In this document: positions 27,860 through 36,414 of the stretch, piece by piece
Position numbering within the stretch: position 1 is the first letter of the stretch
Layout: each line of letters begins with the position of its first letter
From: CAMCXT01 sp040403315
GTDB lineage: Bacteria; Bacteroidota; Bacteroidia; M30B66
DNA length: 64,000 nt
Assembly: GCA_040403315.1 (NCBI GenBank)
Contig: JBBAKX010000001.1
Location: 876,979 to 940,978 of the forward strand
Direction: 5' to 3'
Notes under the pieces: generated by a model
Seen by the model: the letters and a program-made list of their open reading frames with translations, nothing else
What the model was told of the DNA's origin: nothing
The model's database searches: none
Translations under genes and position numbers: made by a program

Positions 27860-29845
27860 ATGCTTAATGAAACTACCATAAGAATTTTCTTGGTCGACGA
27901 CGACGAGATAGACGCAATGTCTTTCGAACGCGCGCTTCGAAAATCAGGTTTAAATTTTTTACTTACCCATTGCAAAGATGCAAATGAAGCAATGGATGAG
28001 ATCCACAAAATAGATTACGACTGTGTATTTCTCGATTATCAACTCCCAGGATTTGATGGTTTAGCGCTACTTAGGAAATTTAAAGAGGCTGGAATTACTG
28101 CACCTACAGCAGTAATGACATCCCAAGGAGATGAAAAAATAGCTGTTGAAATGATGAAGGCAGGAGCCTTTGATTATTTTCCCAAAGCTGAAGTTAATCC
28201 CGAAAATATGCTCAAAATTGTTCGAGCCGGAATGCGACTTCGTGAAATGGAAATAAAAAAGCTACAGGCAGAAAGCGCACTAAAAGAAAACAATACCAAG
28301 CTTAATGCTATCCTTGAAAGCACCAAGGCACTAGTTTTTTCTATCGACAGTAACCTAAACTACACCACGTTCAATACCATTTACAAAAAAATGGTTTGTA
28401 ATTTATTTGGTACTGAGCCCTTTCTAGGTATACAAGCCCCCGATTCTTTTACTTTTGAAGCTAACCGGAAACTTATGTCCGAATGCTTTCAGCGCGTGCT
28501 AAATGGAGAACATCTTAGCATCACAGAAGAATTTGGTGATCCGGATAAAAAGTCGAACTATTACGATTTATTGTTCAACCCAATAGTTGGGGAGGATGGG
28601 AAGATTAATGGTATAGTAGTTTATGGTCAAGATATTACCGATCGCAAAAAGGTTGAGTGGGAAATCCTTGAATCAAAGTTAGAGGCCGAAAGAGCAGCAA
28701 AAGCAAAGTCGGAATTTCTCAGCAATATGAGTCATGAAATTCGTACTCCAATGAATGCCATTATAGGACTTTCGGAGTTGCTGCTAAAGGAAAATCTTAC
28801 CGACAAACAACATGAGAACATGAAGTCGATCAAGTATTCGGCGGATAATCTTTTGGTCATCATCAACGATATTCTAGATTTCTCAAAAATCGAATCTGGA
28901 AAGGTCGAGTTCGAAAATATCAATTTCGATATCTTTCTGAAGATTCAAGAAATTCGAAAGACTTTCATCTTTAAAGCTGAAGAAAAAGGCATCGCACTCA
29001 AATTCAGAGTGGATGATAAAATACCACAATTTGTTGTAGGGGATCCATTCCGCCTAAATCAAATACTGCTCAATCTCCTTAGTAATGCTGTGAAATTTAC
29101 TAAAGAAGGAACCGTTTCTCTGTTTGTTAGTTTGGTCGCTGAAAAAGGTGACAATGTTAGTTTGAAGTTCGATATCACAGATACTGGTATTGGTATTCCT
29201 AAGGATAAATTGGCATCTGTGTTTGAAAGTTATACGCAAGCATATACCGACATTACTCGTCGATTTGGTGGCACAGGATTAGGCCTCGCTATTACTCGAC
29301 AGCTTGTTAACATGCAAGGAGGTCAGATTACTTTGGACTCTGAAATTGGAAAAGGAACAACCTTTGGTGTTCAATTGGACTTCGTAAAAGGCGTTGTAGA
29401 GAAAGAATCATCGGCTGAAGAACTCATTGCTGAGCTTCTCGAAAAGCGAGATTTTGATGGTATGCACGTGTTGTTGGTTGAAGACAATCAAATGAATCAA
29501 TTTGTGGCAAATCAAGTTTTGGAGCTTTGGAATATCAAGGTCGACTTTGCTGATGATGGCCTTCAAGCGGTGAACTTATTGAAAGTTAATGATTATGCGC
29601 TTGTACTTATGGATCTTCAAATGCCCGTTATGAGTGGTTATGAAGCTACAGCATACATTCGTGATCGAACCAATCGATTAAGAAATCCTGAAATTCCTAT
29701 TATCGCATTAACTGCAGATGCTTTCCCTGAAACAAAAAAGAAAGTAATGGAGTCAGGTATGAATGATTTTGTGACAAAGCCCTTAGAACAGAACGACCTT
29801 TATTCGAAAATAAAGCAACACTGCCTCAAATCAGTTAAGATTTAA
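27860..29845 (+). CDS. Hybrid histidine kinase, REC-PAS-HisKA-HATPase-REC
   Basis: The 661-residue soluble product has an N-terminal receiver (Asp59 in VFLDYQLPGFDG), a coiled linker, a PAS domain (about 145-265, GQDITDRK at its end), HisKA with His292 in FLSNMSHEIRTPMNAIIG, and HATPase with LLSNAVKFT, DTGIGIP and GGTGLGLAITRQ. A C-terminal receiver follows (Asp585 in LVLMDLQMPVMSG, Lys in FVTKPL). It can receive a phosphate at the N-terminus and relay within itself. No HPt domain is seen nearby. It starts 86 bases after the lone receiver, with the same strand, and closes the signalling cluster; a terminator-like hairpin follows. Confidence 0.93.
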   Translation: MLNETTIRIFLVDDDEIDAMSFERALRKSGLNFLLTHCKDANEAMDEIHKIDYDCVFLDYQLPGFDGLALLRKFKEAGITAPTAVMTSQGDEKIAVEMMKAGAFDYFPKAEVNPENMLKIVRAGMRLREMEIKKLQAESALKENNTKLNAILESTKALVFSIDSNLNYTTFNTIYKKMVCNLFGTEPFLGIQAPDSFTFEANRKLMSECFQRVLNGEHLSITEEFGDPDKKSNYYDLLFNPIVGEDGKINGIVVYGQDITDRKKVEWEILESKLEAERAAKAKSEFLSNMSHEIRTPMNAIIGLSELLLKENLTDKQHENMKSIKYSADNLLVIINDILDFSKIESGKVEFENINFDIFLKIQEIRKTFIFKAEEKGIALKFRVDDKIPQFVVGDPFRLNQILLNLLSNAVKFTKEGTVSLFVSLVAEKGDNVSLKFDITDTGIGIPKDKLASVFESYTQAYTDITRRFGGTGLGLAITRQLVNMQGGQITLDSEIGKGTTFGVQLDFVKGVVEKESSAEELIAELLEKRDFDGMHVLLVEDNQMNQFVANQVLELWNIKVDFADDGLQAVNLLKVNDYALVLMDLQMPVMSGYEATAYIRDRTNRLRNPEIPIIALTADAFPETKKKVMESGMNDFVTKPLEQNDLYSKIKQHCLKSVKI

Positions 29846-29869
29846 GCGTCTTTTTGAAATCCACTATTT

Positions 29870-29902
29870 GCTCGGTGATGTTGTATCTTCACCGAGCTTT
29901 TT
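29870..29902 (+). terminator. Rho-independent terminator abutting the next ATG
   Basis: GCTCGGTGA (29870-29878) pairs with TCACCGAGC (29889-29897), 10-base loop, followed by TTTTT (29898-29902). The ATG of the acetyltransferase is the very next base. Confidence 0.8.
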
Positions 29903-30373
29903 ATGTCTTTAACTGAGGTAATTTTAAGGGAGTTGCAAAGTTCTGACCTAGAACTGTTAATCGCTATTGAAAGAGATCCTAAAAATCTAGTTTATAGTGA
30001 AAGCGACAAAACTCCCGAAATAGTTGATTTGGAGTTGTTTTTGAATTCAGATCACAATCTTTTGAAGCATGACCAACTCCGAATGGTGATTGAAAAAAAA
30101 GGAATTGCAGTTGGATTTGCTGATTTTTTTGATGCTGATTTTTTGCATTTGAACGCTTATGTTGGAATCATTGTGCTTGATGAGTATAGAAGAAAAGGAA
30201 TTGCACTTGCTGCACTTCATTTGCTTTCTGAGGTAGCTTTAAGTTACAAATTAATTAGCCTTTTGGCAAAATGCCAGATCTGGAACGATGCTTCAATTTG
30301 TCTTTTTCAACAAGCAGGTTTTTTGCCTGTTTCGCAAGACAATATTCATATAACCTTTAAGAAATTGCTTTGA
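29903..30373 (+). CDS. GNAT-family N-acetyltransferase
   Basis: The 156-residue product resembles RimJ/RimL-type acetyltransferases: LRELQSSDLELLIAIERDP at the N-terminus, then GFADFFDADFLHLNAYVGIIVLDEYRRKGIALAAL, in which RRKGIA is the acetyl-CoA pyrophosphate loop, and a closing NDASICLFQQAGFLP. The acceptor substrate is unknown. The start codon follows a terminator hairpin without any gap, so either this gene depends on read-through or a promoter lies within the hairpin region; I could not identify one. Confidence 0.8.
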   Translation: MSLTEVILRELQSSDLELLIAIERDPKNLVYSESDKTPEIVDLELFLNSDHNLLKHDQLRMVIEKKGIAVGFADFFDADFLHLNAYVGIIVLDEYRRKGIALAALHLLSEVALSYKLISLLAKCQIWNDASICLFQQAGFLPVSQDNIHITFKKLL

Positions 30374-30377
30374 TTGT

Positions 30378-30385
30378 TAACTTTG
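30378..30385 (+). promoter_or_regulatory. Candidate -7 box of the multiheme cytochrome gene
   Basis: TAACTTTG, an exact TAnnTTTG, 17 bases before the TTG start. No TTG at the right upstream distance. Confidence 0.45.
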
Positions 30386-30401
30386 TCGTAAAGCTTGTGC
30401 A

Positions 30402-32399
30402 TTGAAATCTTGGTTGGTCATTTTTGCTGTTAGTATTTTTGCGCTGTTTAGCTATTATTGCTCCGAGCCCAATAAAACCGTTGCTGATAAAACATTTTTA
30501 AATCTCCATGATTCGGTTAAATATGTCGGAAAGAGTGTTTGTATGCAGTGTCATTCTGATATTCACCAAACATTTTCAGAAACGGGTATGGGCAAATCAT
30601 TTGATCATGCTACCCCCAAAAAGAGCGCAGGTGATTTTTCAAAAGTGCACATAGTATATGATGCGGATCTTGACCTAAGCTACAGACCTTATTTCAATAA
30701 TGATTCGCTTTATATCTATGAGTTTAGAGTTACCAATGGCGATACTGTTCACCGCCGTCGTCAGTACATTAATTATATAGTTGGCTCTGGACACCATACC
30801 AATTCACATCTCTACCAAGTGAACGGTTACGTGTTTCAAGCGCCTATTACATTTTACACACAGAAGGGAATTTGGGATCTTCCTCCCGGGTTTGAGCAAG
30901 GATTCAACTCAAGATTCAATCGCCAAATTGGCTTGGAGTGCATGAGTTGCCACAATGGGTATCCTCAGTTTGCAATGGGGTCGGAGAATAAATTTCTGAA
31001 GGTTCCAAATGGGATTGATTGCGAGCGTTGTCATGGTCCTGGAAGCATGCATGTACGAGAAAAACGTGAAGGAATTCTTGTTGATACTTCGAAATTTATT
31101 GATTACACCATTGTAAATCCAGGTAAGCTATCGGTCGATTTACAGTTTGATCTTTGCCAAAGATGCCATCTGCAAGGAAATGCAGTTCTCAAGCCGGGGA
31201 AGTCATTTTATGACTTTAAACCCGGTATGAAATTGAGTGATGTAATGGAAGTTTATCTACCTCGTTATGAGAATGATGAATCACAATTTATTATGGCCTC
31301 GCATGCCGACAGGCTAAAAAAGAGTGCTTGTTTTAAAGTGATGGCAGACAAAAATGCAGATGCAACAGGTTTGCGCCCTTACAAAAATGCACTCACTTGT
31401 GTTACTTGTCATAATCCTCACGTAAGTGTGCGTAATTCTGGTGTTTCATCATTCAATGCCCAATGCAGCAGTTGCCACTCAAGCGGGCAACAAACAATTT
31501 GTTCGGAAAGCGAAACCACACGAAGTGCTTCAAAAAACAATTGCATTTCATGTCACATGCCAGTTTCTGGATCTCTAGATATTCCTCACGTTACAGTTCA
31601 TGATCATTATATTCGAAAACGCCCTGTTGCAGTAAAAGCATCGTCCGAAAGAGGCAAATTCAAAGGATTGGCTTGCATCAATGAAAAAAATACAAGTATT
31701 AATAGCCAAGCCCTAGCTTATATTCAGCAGTTCGAGAAGTTTGATCCCGACAATTTGTTTTTACTCGATAGCGCACAAACGAGATTAAATGAGAAGAATG
31801 AAACAGTATTTCGTAACGACTTCCATTTATTGATTCATTTATACTTTGCTAAAAAAGATTACTTGAAGATAGTTGAACTTACCAAACGTTATGGAGAGTC
31901 TAATTTAATAAAGGATAAATTAATAAAAATGTCGTGGAGCAATCAGGATGCATGGACGGCGTATAGAATCGGTGAAAGCTTCTCTGCACTTGGAGCAATC
32001 TCGCAAGCCCTCCAGTTTTTCAAAATAGCCTATAAGTTGGCTCCATACCAATATGAATTTGCAAACAAATATGGAAGTTCAGCTTTGGGTTCAAATGATA
32101 TTAAAGAAGCAGAACGCGTATTTAAAAAATTAACAGAAGAGATTCCTGTATATGCGCCTGGCTGGACAAATTTAGGATACGTTCGACTGCTTAATGGCGA
32201 CGACCAAACTGCCGAAGTATACTATAAAAAAGCATTAGCTTTAAATCCCGATTACACTCAAGCATCAGTTAATTTAGCAGGACTATATGCTTACAGAGGC
32301 AACAACAAGGCCGCACGAGGTGAATTAAATAGAATTCTAAAAAGGGAACCAAGTAATCTTCAAATTAAAGATTTACTCAATAAGATTCCTTCGCAATGA
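30402..32399 (+). CDS. Seven-heme cytochrome c lipoprotein with C-terminal TPR repeats
   Basis: Start codon is TTG 30402, supported by the following lipoprotein signal (MKSWLVIFAVSIFALFSYYC, lipid Cys20) and the -7 box just upstream. Seven CXXCH heme-binding motifs lie at residues 47, 180, 207, 252, 333, 355 and 381, with many extra His for axial ligation. The arrangement (LTCVTCHNPH, NCISCHMP) recalls cytochrome c554/NrfB-like multiheme proteins. Residues ~490-665 form TPR helices (WTNLGYVRLLNGDDQTAEVYYKKALALNPDY). As a lipoprotein it is probably anchored in the outer membrane, facing the periplasm or surface. Role in electron transfer is expected; the partner for the TPR part is unknown. 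No other redox gene is adjacent. Confidence 0.88.
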   Translation: MKSWLVIFAVSIFALFSYYCSEPNKTVADKTFLNLHDSVKYVGKSVCMQCHSDIHQTFSETGMGKSFDHATPKKSAGDFSKVHIVYDADLDLSYRPYFNNDSLYIYEFRVTNGDTVHRRRQYINYIVGSGHHTNSHLYQVNGYVFQAPITFYTQKGIWDLPPGFEQGFNSRFNRQIGLECMSCHNGYPQFAMGSENKFLKVPNGIDCERCHGPGSMHVREKREGILVDTSKFIDYTIVNPGKLSVDLQFDLCQRCHLQGNAVLKPGKSFYDFKPGMKLSDVMEVYLPRYENDESQFIMASHADRLKKSACFKVMADKNADATGLRPYKNALTCVTCHNPHVSVRNSGVSSFNAQCSSCHSSGQQTICSESETTRSASKNNCISCHMPVSGSLDIPHVTVHDHYIRKRPVAVKASSERGKFKGLACINEKNTSINSQALAYIQQFEKFDPDNLFLLDSAQTRLNEKNETVFRNDFHLLIHLYFAKKDYLKIVELTKRYGESNLIKDKLIKMSWSNQDAWTAYRIGESFSALGAISQALQFFKIAYKLAPYQYEFANKYGSSALGSNDIKEAERVFKKLTEEIPVYAPGWTNLGYVRLLNGDDQTAEVYYKKALALNPDYTQASVNLAGLYAYRGNNKAARGELNRILKREPSNLQIKDLLNKIPSQ

Positions 32400-32438
32400 A
32401 TTAACCCGCCATAGACTGTAATAACTTGAGAAACTTGT

Positions 32439-32446
32439 TATTTTTG
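32439..32446 (+). promoter_or_regulatory. Candidate -7 box of mltG, very short leader
   Basis: TATTTTTG matches TAnnTTTG, ten bases before the ATG at 32457, implying a leader of a few bases. A TTG sits at 32426-32428 but the spacing (10) is too short for -33. Confidence 0.4.
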
Positions 32447-32456
32447 GCCGCACAAC

Positions 32457-33539
32457 ATGGCGAAGAAAAAAACTAGAAAACCAACAAGTAAGAAGAAAAG
32501 TGGAGGTGCCAACTTCAAAAGAGTGCTGTGGGCTACAATGATTGTATTCACTGTCTCACTTATTGGCTCATTCATTTTTTTGTACGGCAAAGTATTCAAG
32601 TCGAACCTAGTGCTGAAATCCGATCAAAAAGGGTTTGTCTATATTAAGTCAAATGATTCTTTTCAAGATGTTTTGCAGCAATTGGTCGACAGGCAAATGC
32701 TAACCAACAAAGAATCATTTGTATGGATGGCAGAGTTTCTAGACTATGATTCAAAAGTTCGGCCTGGAAGATATCTGGTTAAAGACGGAATGAACAACAA
32801 GGAACTTGTCCTTTTGCTTAGATCAGGAAAGCAACAACCCTTAAGTATTACTTTCAAAAGCATCCGAACCCGCAATGAACTTGCTGGAAAGGTAGGTGCA
32901 TTGCTCGAAGCTGATTCACTAGAGATCATCAACATTATGAATTCCTCAGGATTTAAGGAAAAGTATAGCCTTAGCTCAGATAATGCATTAAGCCTTATTG
33001 TTCCCGACACTTACGAGTTTTACTGGAATACAACCAGCGAAGAATTTATCGAAAAAATGGGTAAGTTTCATTTAGATTTTTGGACAAATGAGCGAATGGC
33101 TAAAGCTGCATCTATCGGTTTGCGCAAAGAGCAAGTTTCAATTATGGCCTCCATTGTTCAGCAGGAATCTTCTCGTAAAGAAGAATGGCCAGTGATTGCT
33201 GGTGTTTACATGAATCGTTTTAAAAAAGGAATGAAATTGCAGGCCGATCCAACTGTGGTTTTTGCAACTGGAGACTTTACCATTCGAAGAGTGAGAAGCA
33301 ATCACTTAGCTGTAAATTCACCTTTTAATACTTACCTGTACAAAGGATTACCGCCAGGTCCGATTTATTTGGCTGGTAAGCAATGTATTGATGCCGTGTT
33401 GGATTATCGAAGACATGGCTATATTTACTTTTGCGCTCGTCCCGATCAATCGGGGTTGCACGACTTTGCTAAAACTTACGACGAACACCTCCAGAATGCC
33501 CGCAATTACCAACGCAGACTGAATGAAAGAGGTATATAA
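32457..33539 (+). CDS. mltG: Endolytic murein transglycosylase MltG (YceG-like)
   Basis: Cleaves nascent peptidoglycan strands and so sets glycan length. The 360-residue product has a Lys-rich cytoplasmic start, one membrane helix at about residues 25-45 (RVLWATMIVFTVSLIGSFIFLYG), a LysM-like segment, and the YceG core with IMASIVQQESSRKEEWPVIA, GVYMNRFKKGMKLQADPTVVFA, NSPFNTYLYKGLPPGPI and YFCARPDQSGLHDFAKTYDEH. The conserved second Glu of the core motif is present. It ends ten bases before the phosphohexomutase start. Confidence 0.93.
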   Translation: MAKKKTRKPTSKKKSGGANFKRVLWATMIVFTVSLIGSFIFLYGKVFKSNLVLKSDQKGFVYIKSNDSFQDVLQQLVDRQMLTNKESFVWMAEFLDYDSKVRPGRYLVKDGMNNKELVLLLRSGKQQPLSITFKSIRTRNELAGKVGALLEADSLEIINIMNSSGFKEKYSLSSDNALSLIVPDTYEFYWNTTSEEFIEKMGKFHLDFWTNERMAKAASIGLRKEQVSIMASIVQQESSRKEEWPVIAGVYMNRFKKGMKLQADPTVVFATGDFTIRRVRSNHLAVNSPFNTYLYKGLPPGPIYLAGKQCIDAVLDYRRHGYIYFCARPDQSGLHDFAKTYDEHLQNARNYQRRLNERGI

Positions 33540-33549
33540 ACAAAAAAAT

Positions 33550-34956
33550 ATGACAAAAATTAAATTTGGAACCGACGGCTGGAGAGCAATTATAGCAGAT
33601 GATTTCACGGTTGAAAATGTTGCTCGAGTTACTGAAGGTACAGTTGCATGGTTAAAGAAAAACTTCGAAAATCCTTCTGTTGTAGTGGGTCACGACTGTC
33701 GCTTTGCAGGTGAATTGTTCACCGATACTGTAGCTAAGGTCTTGTTGAAAAATGGAATCCAGGTTCATCTAGCTAAAGGATTTGTTTCAACACCAATGAT
33801 CTCTTTGGGTGCTAAGAACTATGGAGCAAGTTTAGGAATCATTATCACAGCAAGTCACAACCCGCCATCATACAACGGTTATAAGCTGAAAGGATTTTAT
33901 GGCGGACCATTGCTTCCCGATAAAATTGAAGAAATTGAATTGCTTATCCCAGAACAAGCAGATGGCAGATTCAGGAATATCGATATCACGACATTTGAGG
34001 CAAATGGCATGTTTCGGTGGGTTTCTTTGGAAGACGATTACTGTGAGCATGTTGAGAATTCCTTTGATCTTGACGCTATCAGAAATTCAAACCTCGAATT
34101 GGGGTATGACGCTATGTATGGGGCAGGTCAGAATGTAATCAGAAGATTGCTGCCCGACACTACAATGCTTCACTGTGATTATAACCCGTCATTCGATGGG
34201 CAAGCGCCAGAGCCCATTGCGCGAAATCTGCAAGAGTTTTCCGATATGATTCGGTTGGCTGAAAATATTGATTGCGGACTGGCAACAGATGGAGATGCAG
34301 ACCGTATTGGCCTTTTCGACAATGAAGGAAACTTTATTGATTCTCATCATATCATTCTTCTATTGATTCACTATTTGAAGAAATACAAAGGAATGGATGG
34401 AAAGGTTTGCACCGCATTTTCCACTTCTGTTAAGGTGAAAAAACTGTGCGATTTTTATGGTTTAGAGCTCGAAACAGTAAAAATTGGATTTAAGTATATC
34501 GCAGGAATTATGATTTCTGAGGATGTGTTACTTGGTGGAGAAGAATCGGGAGGGATTGCAATTAAAGGGCATATCCCTGAACGAGATGGAATTTGGATGG
34601 GTCTCGTTATTTGGGAATTCATGGCAAAATCTGGAAAGAGTTTGTATGAACTCATCGAGGAAGTGTATGAAATAACTGGGCCTTTCAGTTTCGATCGCAA
34701 TGATGTGCATCTTCCTGAAGAGAAAAAACAGCAGATCATAGCCGATTGTAAAGCCCGTAAATTCTCAGCATTTGGAAGCTACAAGGTGCAAAGAGTGGAA
34801 GACCTTGATGGATACAAGCATTTCCTAAGCGATGATTCGTGGGTAATGATCAGACCTTCAGGAACAGAACCATTGCTCAGAATTTATGCTGAAGCGGAAG
34901 ATATGAAAGAAGTTCAGAAAATTCTGAAGGCAACGCGCGAAGTGCTTGGTGTATGA
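33550..34956 (+). CDS. Phosphoglucomutase / phosphomannomutase family enzyme
   Basis: Interconverts hexose 1- and 6-phosphates, feeding surface polysaccharide precursors. I start at ATG 33550 (MTKIKFGTDGWRAII), since the family begins right at that motif; an earlier ATG inside mltG adds nine residues. The 468-residue product has the phospho-serine loop TASHNPPSYNGYK (Ser near 102), the metal loop DGDADRIG, the sugar-binding GGEESGG, and the phosphate-binding RPSGTEPLLRIYAE. The substrate preference (glucose or mannose) cannot be told from sequence. The next gene overlaps by four bases. Confidence 0.92.
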   Translation: MTKIKFGTDGWRAIIADDFTVENVARVTEGTVAWLKKNFENPSVVVGHDCRFAGELFTDTVAKVLLKNGIQVHLAKGFVSTPMISLGAKNYGASLGIIITASHNPPSYNGYKLKGFYGGPLLPDKIEEIELLIPEQADGRFRNIDITTFEANGMFRWVSLEDDYCEHVENSFDLDAIRNSNLELGYDAMYGAGQNVIRRLLPDTTMLHCDYNPSFDGQAPEPIARNLQEFSDMIRLAENIDCGLATDGDADRIGLFDNEGNFIDSHHIILLLIHYLKKYKGMDGKVCTAFSTSVKVKKLCDFYGLELETVKIGFKYIAGIMISEDVLLGGEESGGIAIKGHIPERDGIWMGLVIWEFMAKSGKSLYELIEEVYEITGPFSFDRNDVHLPEEKKQQIIADCKARKFSAFGSYKVQRVEDLDGYKHFLSDDSWVMIRPSGTEPLLRIYAEAEDMKEVQKILKATREVLGV

Positions 34957-35888
34957 AGAAGTATTGGATAGCCGGGGCATTCTTCATTGGATTGTTTTCG
35001 AATGGATGGTCACAAACAGCTGGATCAACCTCCATTATTGAGATTGAAGCAAAGGGAACTGTTACATTTTCTCCAGACAGTTTTGTAGTGCTCTATCGTT
35101 TAGATAGGTCTAACATTAACTTAGAGAACAAAGAGATTGTAACCGAAGCCACTGTAGAGGTGCAGGAAGTAGAATATAGAGATGTAGATATAGCATCTGA
35201 CATGGTTGTAGAAGCTCCTCCTCCACCACCAACTCAAGAGGAAATGGTGGATCATAGGAAACGTCGTGAGGAAGAAAGCCGCCGTTCACGTTTGATTCGT
35301 GATTCGATTCTTGCAGTTAAAGAAAAGCGTTTCGTCGAGTTCACCAAGAAGGTGACTAAGATGGGCTTGAATATTCCGAAGGAAGCCCCAAAAAATACTG
35401 AAATAGTTGGGTACTTAGAATACAACTACAATGAATACCGCCGAGACGAATTTGTACAAGTAGTTTCGTTAGAACAATACAAGAACATTGATTCTTTGAG
35501 TCAATTGTATGGTAGAGTTTTGAATCCTGAATTGTTGGACATCAGAATGAAGAACCACGATAATATTAAAAAACGTGCCTACCAGAAAGCTATAGAAAAT
35601 GGTAAAAAGGAGGCCGAAATTCTGACTTCAGCTATGAATTTGAAATTGGGAAAGATTCTAGAAATATCGACCGAAAGCATTGGGCTTGAAGAGATTCTTC
35701 CGGTTGTTCTGAAGAAGGAACTCAGTCGTGAATTTCGTAAACGAGAAAGCTTACAGCCTGAGCTATACCAGCTTATGCATGAGTTCAAGATAGAAACTTC
35801 AAGTGACCGAAAGCAAGGCTTAAATAATAAAATGGTTGAATGGACTTGGACCGAAAAGGTTCACATTCGCTACCAAACCGCTCAGTAA
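34953..35888 (+). CDS. Exported SIMPL (DUF541)-domain protein
   Basis: The 311-residue product has a signal peptide (MKKYWIAGAFFIGLFSNGWSQ) and starts its mature part with SIIEIEAKGTVTFSPDSFVV, as SIMPL-domain proteins do. A charged, Pro-rich insert (EAPPPPPTQEEMVDHRKRREEESRRSR) interrupts it near residues 85-115. The later stretch (KAIENGKKEAEILTSAMNLKLGKILEISTES) matches the conserved SIMPL helix. Function of the family is unknown. The start overlaps the mutase stop (ATGA), so expression is coupled. A bidirectional terminator follows. Confidence 0.75.
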   Translation: MKKYWIAGAFFIGLFSNGWSQTAGSTSIIEIEAKGTVTFSPDSFVVLYRLDRSNINLENKEIVTEATVEVQEVEYRDVDIASDMVVEAPPPPPTQEEMVDHRKRREEESRRSRLIRDSILAVKEKRFVEFTKKVTKMGLNIPKEAPKNTEIVGYLEYNYNEYRRDEFVQVVSLEQYKNIDSLSQLYGRVLNPELLDIRMKNHDNIKKRAYQKAIENGKKEAEILTSAMNLKLGKILEISTESIGLEEILPVVLKKELSREFRKRESLQPELYQLMHEFKIETSSDRKQGLNNKMVEWTWTEKVHIRYQTAQ

Positions 35889-35914
35889 TTTAGATCGGTT
35901 TACCCCATAACAGA

Positions 35915-35950
35915 AAACCCCGGTTGTTGAAGCCGGGGTTTCTTATTTTT
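35915..35950. terminator. Bidirectional terminator between convergent operons
   Basis: AAACCCCGG (35915-35923) pairs with CCGGGGTTT (35933-35941), 9-base loop. Forward it is followed by a T-rich run to 35950 and in reverse by the complement of AAAA. It separates the SIMPL gene (+) from rplS (-). Confidence 0.85.
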
Positions 35951-35963
35951 TGGAAGAATTGGG

Positions 35964-36311
35964 TTAAGACAATTTTTCTTTGATACGTGCTTTCTTTCCT
36001 TTCAATTCGCGGATGTAGAAAATTCTTGCGCGACGAACAACACCCTTTTTGTTTACATCGATTTTGTCGATGAACGGAGAGTTGTCAGGAAAAATTCTTT
36101 CTACACCTATGCTGTTAGAGATCTTACGAACGGTGAAAGTACGAGTAACACCAGTTCCTTTGCGCTGAATAACAACGCCTTGGTACTGCTGAATACGTTC
36201 TTTTTCGCCTTCTTTGATCTTGAAGTGAACTGTGATTGTGTCACCCGCTTTGAAAGCTGGAAGCTCTCTTTTTTCGGTGAGTTGTGCTGCTATGGTCGAC
36301 AGAATGTCCAT
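35964..36311 (-). CDS. rplS: 50S ribosomal protein L19
   Basis: The 115-residue product matches L19 throughout: FKAGDTITVHFKIKEG, RIQQYQGVVIQRKGTG, TFTVRKISNSIGVERIFP, and VRRARIFYIRELKGKKARIKEK. L19 sits at the 30S-50S interface. Start is ATG at the complement of 36309-36311. It is downstream of trmD, the usual bacterial order, with a 103-base gap in which a weak minus-strand -7-like element (TAATATTG, 36346-36353) lies. Confidence 0.98.
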   Translation of the reverse strand: MDILSTIAAQLTEKRELPAFKAGDTITVHFKIKEGEKERIQQYQGVVIQRKGTGVTRTFTVRKISNSIGVERIFPDNSPFIDKIDVNKKGVVRRARIFYIRELKGKKARIKEKLS

Positions 36312-36414
36312 GACTTGTATCTGAAGGGGTTCTAAAAAAGGAGTGCAATATTAGGGATTAATTTCCAAAGTTCGGCAGTTGCAATAAAAAAATATTCAAC
36401 TCAAACATTTTCAA

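Noticed and set aside
33133..33177. Gln in place of the first Glu in the MltG core motif (IVQQES), which looked like a lost catalytic residue
   Set aside because: The second conserved Glu of the motif is present, and I recall this first position varying in Bacteroidota relatives, so loss of activity is not supported.
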